Positions 60,980 through 64,000 of a DNA stretch of 64,000 nucleotides are shown one piece after another. The position numbers and the translations under genes are program-made. Location of the stretch: positions 53,726,390-53,790,389 of the forward strand of contig NC_068576.1 in NCBI RefSeq assembly GCF_025698545.1, read 5' to 3'. The stretch's first letter is position 1, and the number at the start of each line of letters is the position of its first letter. The stretch is from Gossypium raimondii (taxonomy: Eukaryota; Streptophyta; Magnoliopsida; Malvales; Malvaceae). The notes beneath the pieces were generated by a model. The model made no database searches, was not told the DNA's origin, and worked only from the letters and a program-made list of their open reading frames with translations.

Positions 60980-62450
60980 TTGGAATTGAGTTCCATTAAA
61001 TGTGTTTTTCTTGGTTATAAAGCTGGTGTAAAATGGTATAAGTTATGGTGTCCTGAAAATAGAAAAGTTGTGATTAGCAGAAATGTTGTTTTTTATGAAA
61101 CTGCTATGCTACCTAACTTATCTCTTAAAGACTCTTCCAATAAAGAAAATCAAAAGCAGGTGGAACATCAGATTAATCTAGAATCTATAACAGAGTCGAC
61201 TCCTCAAACCAGTACAAAAATTCAGAATAGAGTTATTTTTTTACCACAATACTCTATCACCAAAAATAGAACTAGAAGAGAAATTAAACCTTCAAATAAG
61301 TATATCGAGACTGATTTAGTTGCTTATGCTTTAAATGTGGCTGAAGATATAAATGCAAACCAAGAGCCATCTAATTATTCTAAGGCGGTTAACTGTGAAG
61401 ACTTAGAAAAATGGATGTTTGCTATGCAAGAGGAGATGGAATCACTCCACAAAAACAGAACATGAGATTTTGTGAAACTTCCTAAAGGTAAAAAGGTTGT
61501 TCGTTGTAAATGGGTGTTTAAAAAGAAAGAAGGAATTCCAAGAGTTGAAGAACCCAGATATAAAGCAAGACTTGTTGCAAAAAGTTACAGTCAAATTCTA
61601 GGAGTGGACTTCACAGATGTTTTCTCCCCAGTTGTGAAGCATAGTTCGATTCGAGCTTTACTTGGTATTGTGGCCATGCATGATTTGGAACTTGAGCAGT
61701 TAGATGTAAAAACTGTATTTTTGCATGGAGAACTTGAGGAGGATATTTACATGCAACAACCAGATGGTTTTACAGTCTCAGAAAAAGATGACTAAGTTTG
61801 CTTGCTGAAAAAATCCCTTTACGGTTTGAAACAGTCACCAAGACAGTGGTACAAGAGGTTTGATTCCTTTATGACTTCTCATGATCTCAAAAGAAGTAGT
61901 TTTGACAGTTGTATTTACTTTAAGAAAAACAATGATGGTTGTTTTGTTTATCTACTCATTTATGTTGATGACATGTTGATAGCAGCAAAAGATAAATGAG
62001 AGATAAGAAAGGTCAAAGCCCAACTAAGTGAAGAATTTGAGATGAAAGATTTGGGATCAGCAAAGAAGATACTTGGTATGAAGATTTTCAGAGATAGAAA
62101 AACAAGTAAATTGTACCTAAGTCAGAAGGGGTACATTGAAAAAGTTCTTTGCAAGTTCAATATGTAGAGTGCTAAGCCTGTTAGTACTCCTTTAGCAGCT
62201 CATTTTAGACTTCTATCGGCTTTGTCTCCATAATCAGATGATGAGATTGAGTACATGTCACATGTTCCATACTCTAGTGCGATGGGATCTCTCATGTATG
62301 CTATGGTTTGCTCACGTCTAGATTTATCATATACAGTCAGTGCAGTTAGCAGATACATGGCGAATCCCGATAAAGAACATTGGAAAGCAGTTCAGTGGAT
62401 TTTAAGATACTTACGAGGTACTACTGATGTTTGCTTATAGTTTGGAAGAA
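60980..62450 (+). pseudogene. Copia integrase C-terminus and reverse transcriptase remnant
   Basis: KCVFLGYKAGVKWYKLW marks the end of integrase. RT follows in pieces separated by single stops: VVRCKWVFKKKEG, ARLVAKSYSQILGVDFTDVF and LDVKTVFLHGELEEDIYM up to about 61795; then KKSLYGLKQSPRQWYKRF and the catalytic YVDDML to 61999; then FEMKDLGSAKKILGM and ALGSLMYAM-like sequence (SSAMGSLMYAM) to 62440. At least five in-frame stops are seen (near 61463, 61793, 61997, 62165 and 62231), so no functional polymerase is made. Confidence 0.88.
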
Positions 62451-62554
62451 CTAGAGATGGAGTTATTAGGTATGTTGATGCTAATTTTGCTAGAGACCTT
62501 GATAGAAGAAGATCTCTCACAGATTATATATTTACAATCGGAGGTTGTGCAATC

Positions 62555-62923
62555 AGTTGGAAAGCCGCTTTGCAAACTACAGCCGCTTTGTCTACCACTG
62601 AAGCTGAGTACATGGCGATTACTGAGGCTTGTAAAGAAGCTATTTGGTTGAAGGGACTATTTAGTAAACTGAATGAAGACCTTCAAATCAGTACAATATT
62701 TTGTGAGAGTCAGAGTGTCATCTTCCTTACAAAAGATCAAATGTTTCATGAGAGAACAAAACACATTGATGCTCGGTATCATTTTGTTCGTGATATTATT
62801 GCTCGTGGTGATATTGTTGTGAGTAAAATTAGTACTCATAAAAATCCTGCAGATATGATGACTAAGTCACTTCCTATAACCAAGTTTGAGCATTGCTTAG
62901 GCTTGGTTGGTGTTCATTGTTGA
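62555..62923 (+). pseudogene. Copia RNase H remnant
   Basis: [20 protein letters not shown], then [30 protein letters not shown] and [11 protein letters not shown] form the usual end of a copia polyprotein, open to the stop at 62923. The first RNase H aspartate region upstream is in a different frame (62427-62560). Confidence 0.85.
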
Positions 62924-62996
62924 AGTTAAACCCTTAAGGAGTTTTATGGAAGAGGTGAAAAACTTGTTCGTTGAGAATTCGTGTCAATGTGGACAT

Positions 62997-63335
62997 TGTT
63001 AGAGTTGTATGGCCCAAATTCTAAAAGATTGCTTGCAAGTCAAGTTAAACAAAATATATCTTCTTTCTAGAAGATTTAGTATTTATGAGTATAATATATT
63101 TAGCATTTATTAACATAATATATTTAACTTTGATTAGAATTAGGTTTTTTTCAACCTATAAATAGATATAGTCGAAACTCCTCTTGTAATTATTTGAATT
63201 CGACATAGTGAATTTTCTTCTCCTCTGCCCGTGATTTTTTCCCGAAAGGGTTTTCACGTAAAAATCTGTGTGTTCTTTATTTTTATTTCTCTTTTCTTTG
63301 CGATATATTGTCATTACCGACGTTTTATTTTTACA
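62997..63335 (+). repeat. Right LTR of the copia element
   Basis: The LTR is 339 bp, the same length as the left LTR, with scattered substitutions (for example TGTTAGAGTTGTATGG against TGTTAAAGTCGTGTGA) that point to an older insertion than the gypsy-derived element at 2237. Confidence 0.92.
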
Positions 63336-64000
63336 GTCATACTGTAACATATTTTTAAAGATTTTGAATCTAATAATCGAATTTAAAGTTTTCGATATAA
63401 AATAGAGAAAAACCAAAATCACACCTTTTTTTTAATTTTATATTTTCATTCACATATTGTAAAGCTTTCCATATTTTTCTTATTTTTGAAATTTTGAGAT
63501 TTTTTGAAGTTTTTGACAATTTTGTAATTTGGCTCTCTTTTTCTAACTTAATGTATTTTTAAACAGATTTTTTTTAATTTCTGGAAATCTTATATAACTT
63601 TCCATATATTTTTCTGATTTGTTAAACTTTTTTAATTTTTTAATTTGTTTGGCAATTTTTTGTATTTTCTCTGTTCTTTGTGTTTTATGTACTTTTAAAA
63701 ATATTTTTTAAAATTATGGAATTTTATATATTTTTCTGATTTTAAACAAAATTGAGAAATTTTCTTTTTTCCCATTTTCGTTTTTAATTTATTTCTAAAA
63801 TTAAAGTTTGGGTGATGTGGTGCGCCACATAACCTTTTTAATATCATTAATGGCTGGGGCAAACTAATAACAAATTGGAAGCTTCAAATAACAAACTAAT
63901 ACAAAAAAAATTTAGATACCAAAGTGATAATTAAGAGCAACTTTAGGGTAAGCAGTATATTAACCCAAGATAAAATTACTTTTTTTAAATTTCATTTAAT

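Larger units (their letters stand above)
58573..63335 (+). mobile_element. Ty1/copia LTR retrotransposon, decayed
   Basis: Two LTRs of 339 bp (58573-58911 and 62997-63335), each TGTTA..CA, enclose gag, protease, integrase, RT and RNase H remnants in copia order (integrase before RT). The flanks are GCCAT (58568-58572) and GTCAT (63336-63340), a 5-bp target duplication with one difference. The primer-binding site after the left LTR (near 58913) is degenerate. Many stops interrupt pol, so the element is inactive. Confidence 0.92.
58032..63966. mobile_element. Long inverted-repeat (foldback, Mutator-like) element, interrupted by copia
   Basis: The left arm (58032-58567) and right arm (63341-63966) are imperfect inverted repeats over several hundred bases. 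The left end reads AGGTTAATGTACTATTTGCC; the complement of the right end reads GGGTTAATATACTGCTTACC, followed in both arms by CTTTGGTA, GTTATTAGTTTGCCCC and further AT-rich matches. The outer flanks carry a 9-bp direct repeat AAGATAAAA (58023-58031 and 63967-63975), the size made by Mutator-like transposases. The centre holds a complete copia structure with its own target duplication, so it inserted later. No transposase is encoded. Confidence 0.82.

Noticed and set aside
1..64000. CRISPR array, prokaryotic operon or integrated virus
   Set aside because: No regularly spaced short repeats, no prokaryotic gene organisation and no viral coat or movement-protein sequence were seen; the RT sequences belong to LTR retrotransposons.

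Overview
The window is nuclear DNA from a dicot plant. It is AT-rich, its genes are split into many short exons with GT..AG introns, and it carries plant LTR retrotransposons, MITE-like elements and plant-only protein families. The style of the repeats and proteins suggests Malvaceae, probably cotton (Gossypium), but this is an inference from memory and not a search result.

Six host genes can be read. (1) On the minus strand at the left edge is the N-terminal part of a CH-domain kinesin-14 gene; its first exon is cut off from the rest by an 8.3-kb LTR retrotransposon. (2) 12925-16340, minus: a TRM (TON1-recruiting-motif) protein with a C-terminal DUF4378, 915 aa from six exons. (3) 22701-25818, plus: the chloroplast MurE-like protein, 777 aa from five exons. 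(4) 30009-45502, minus: the TPR subunit of TFIIIC (GTF3C3 type), 856 aa from 18 exons over 15.5 kb. (5) 48431-50011, plus: a single-exon 526-aa protein I do not recognise. (6) 51968-57016, plus: a PA-domain signal peptide peptidase-like aspartyl protease, 547 aa from 14 exons. Exon junctions were checked by hand for splice dinucleotides and reading phase. From memory, kinesin, TRM, MurE and SPPL lie in a similar short interval on Arabidopsis chromosome 1 (around At1g63640-At1g63690), so this looks like a conserved gene block enlarged by transposons. The genes belong to unrelated processes (microtubules, plastid transcription, RNA polymerase III initiation, intramembrane proteolysis) and do not form an operon or cluster.

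Mobile DNA dominates the rest. 2237-10570 is a Ty3/gypsy-derived element with three LTRs and two internal regions in tandem (LTR-int-LTR-int-LTR) inside one 5-bp target duplication. Both internal regions share an in-frame deletion that removes RT and RNase H, and both carry an unidentified 3' ORF. 58032-63966 is a long inverted-repeat (foldback, Mutator-like) element with a 9-bp target duplication; its centre is split by a decayed Ty1/copia retrotransposon (58573-63335). Smaller items are a tRNA-derived SINE-like sequence, a Tourist-type MITE inside an SPPL intron, a LINE ORF1 (DUF4283) fragment, a three-copy repeat of about 285 bp, and a pair of related dispersed sequences 21 kb apart that share a TATA-box-like core.

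I found no CRISPR array, operon, prokaryotic or viral system, and nothing I would call a new biological system. The points most worth a second look are the tandem three-LTR element, the unidentified ORF it carries, the apparently mutated splice acceptor in the kinesin gene, the copia-in-foldback nest, and the exon-like fragments inside a TFIIIC intron.
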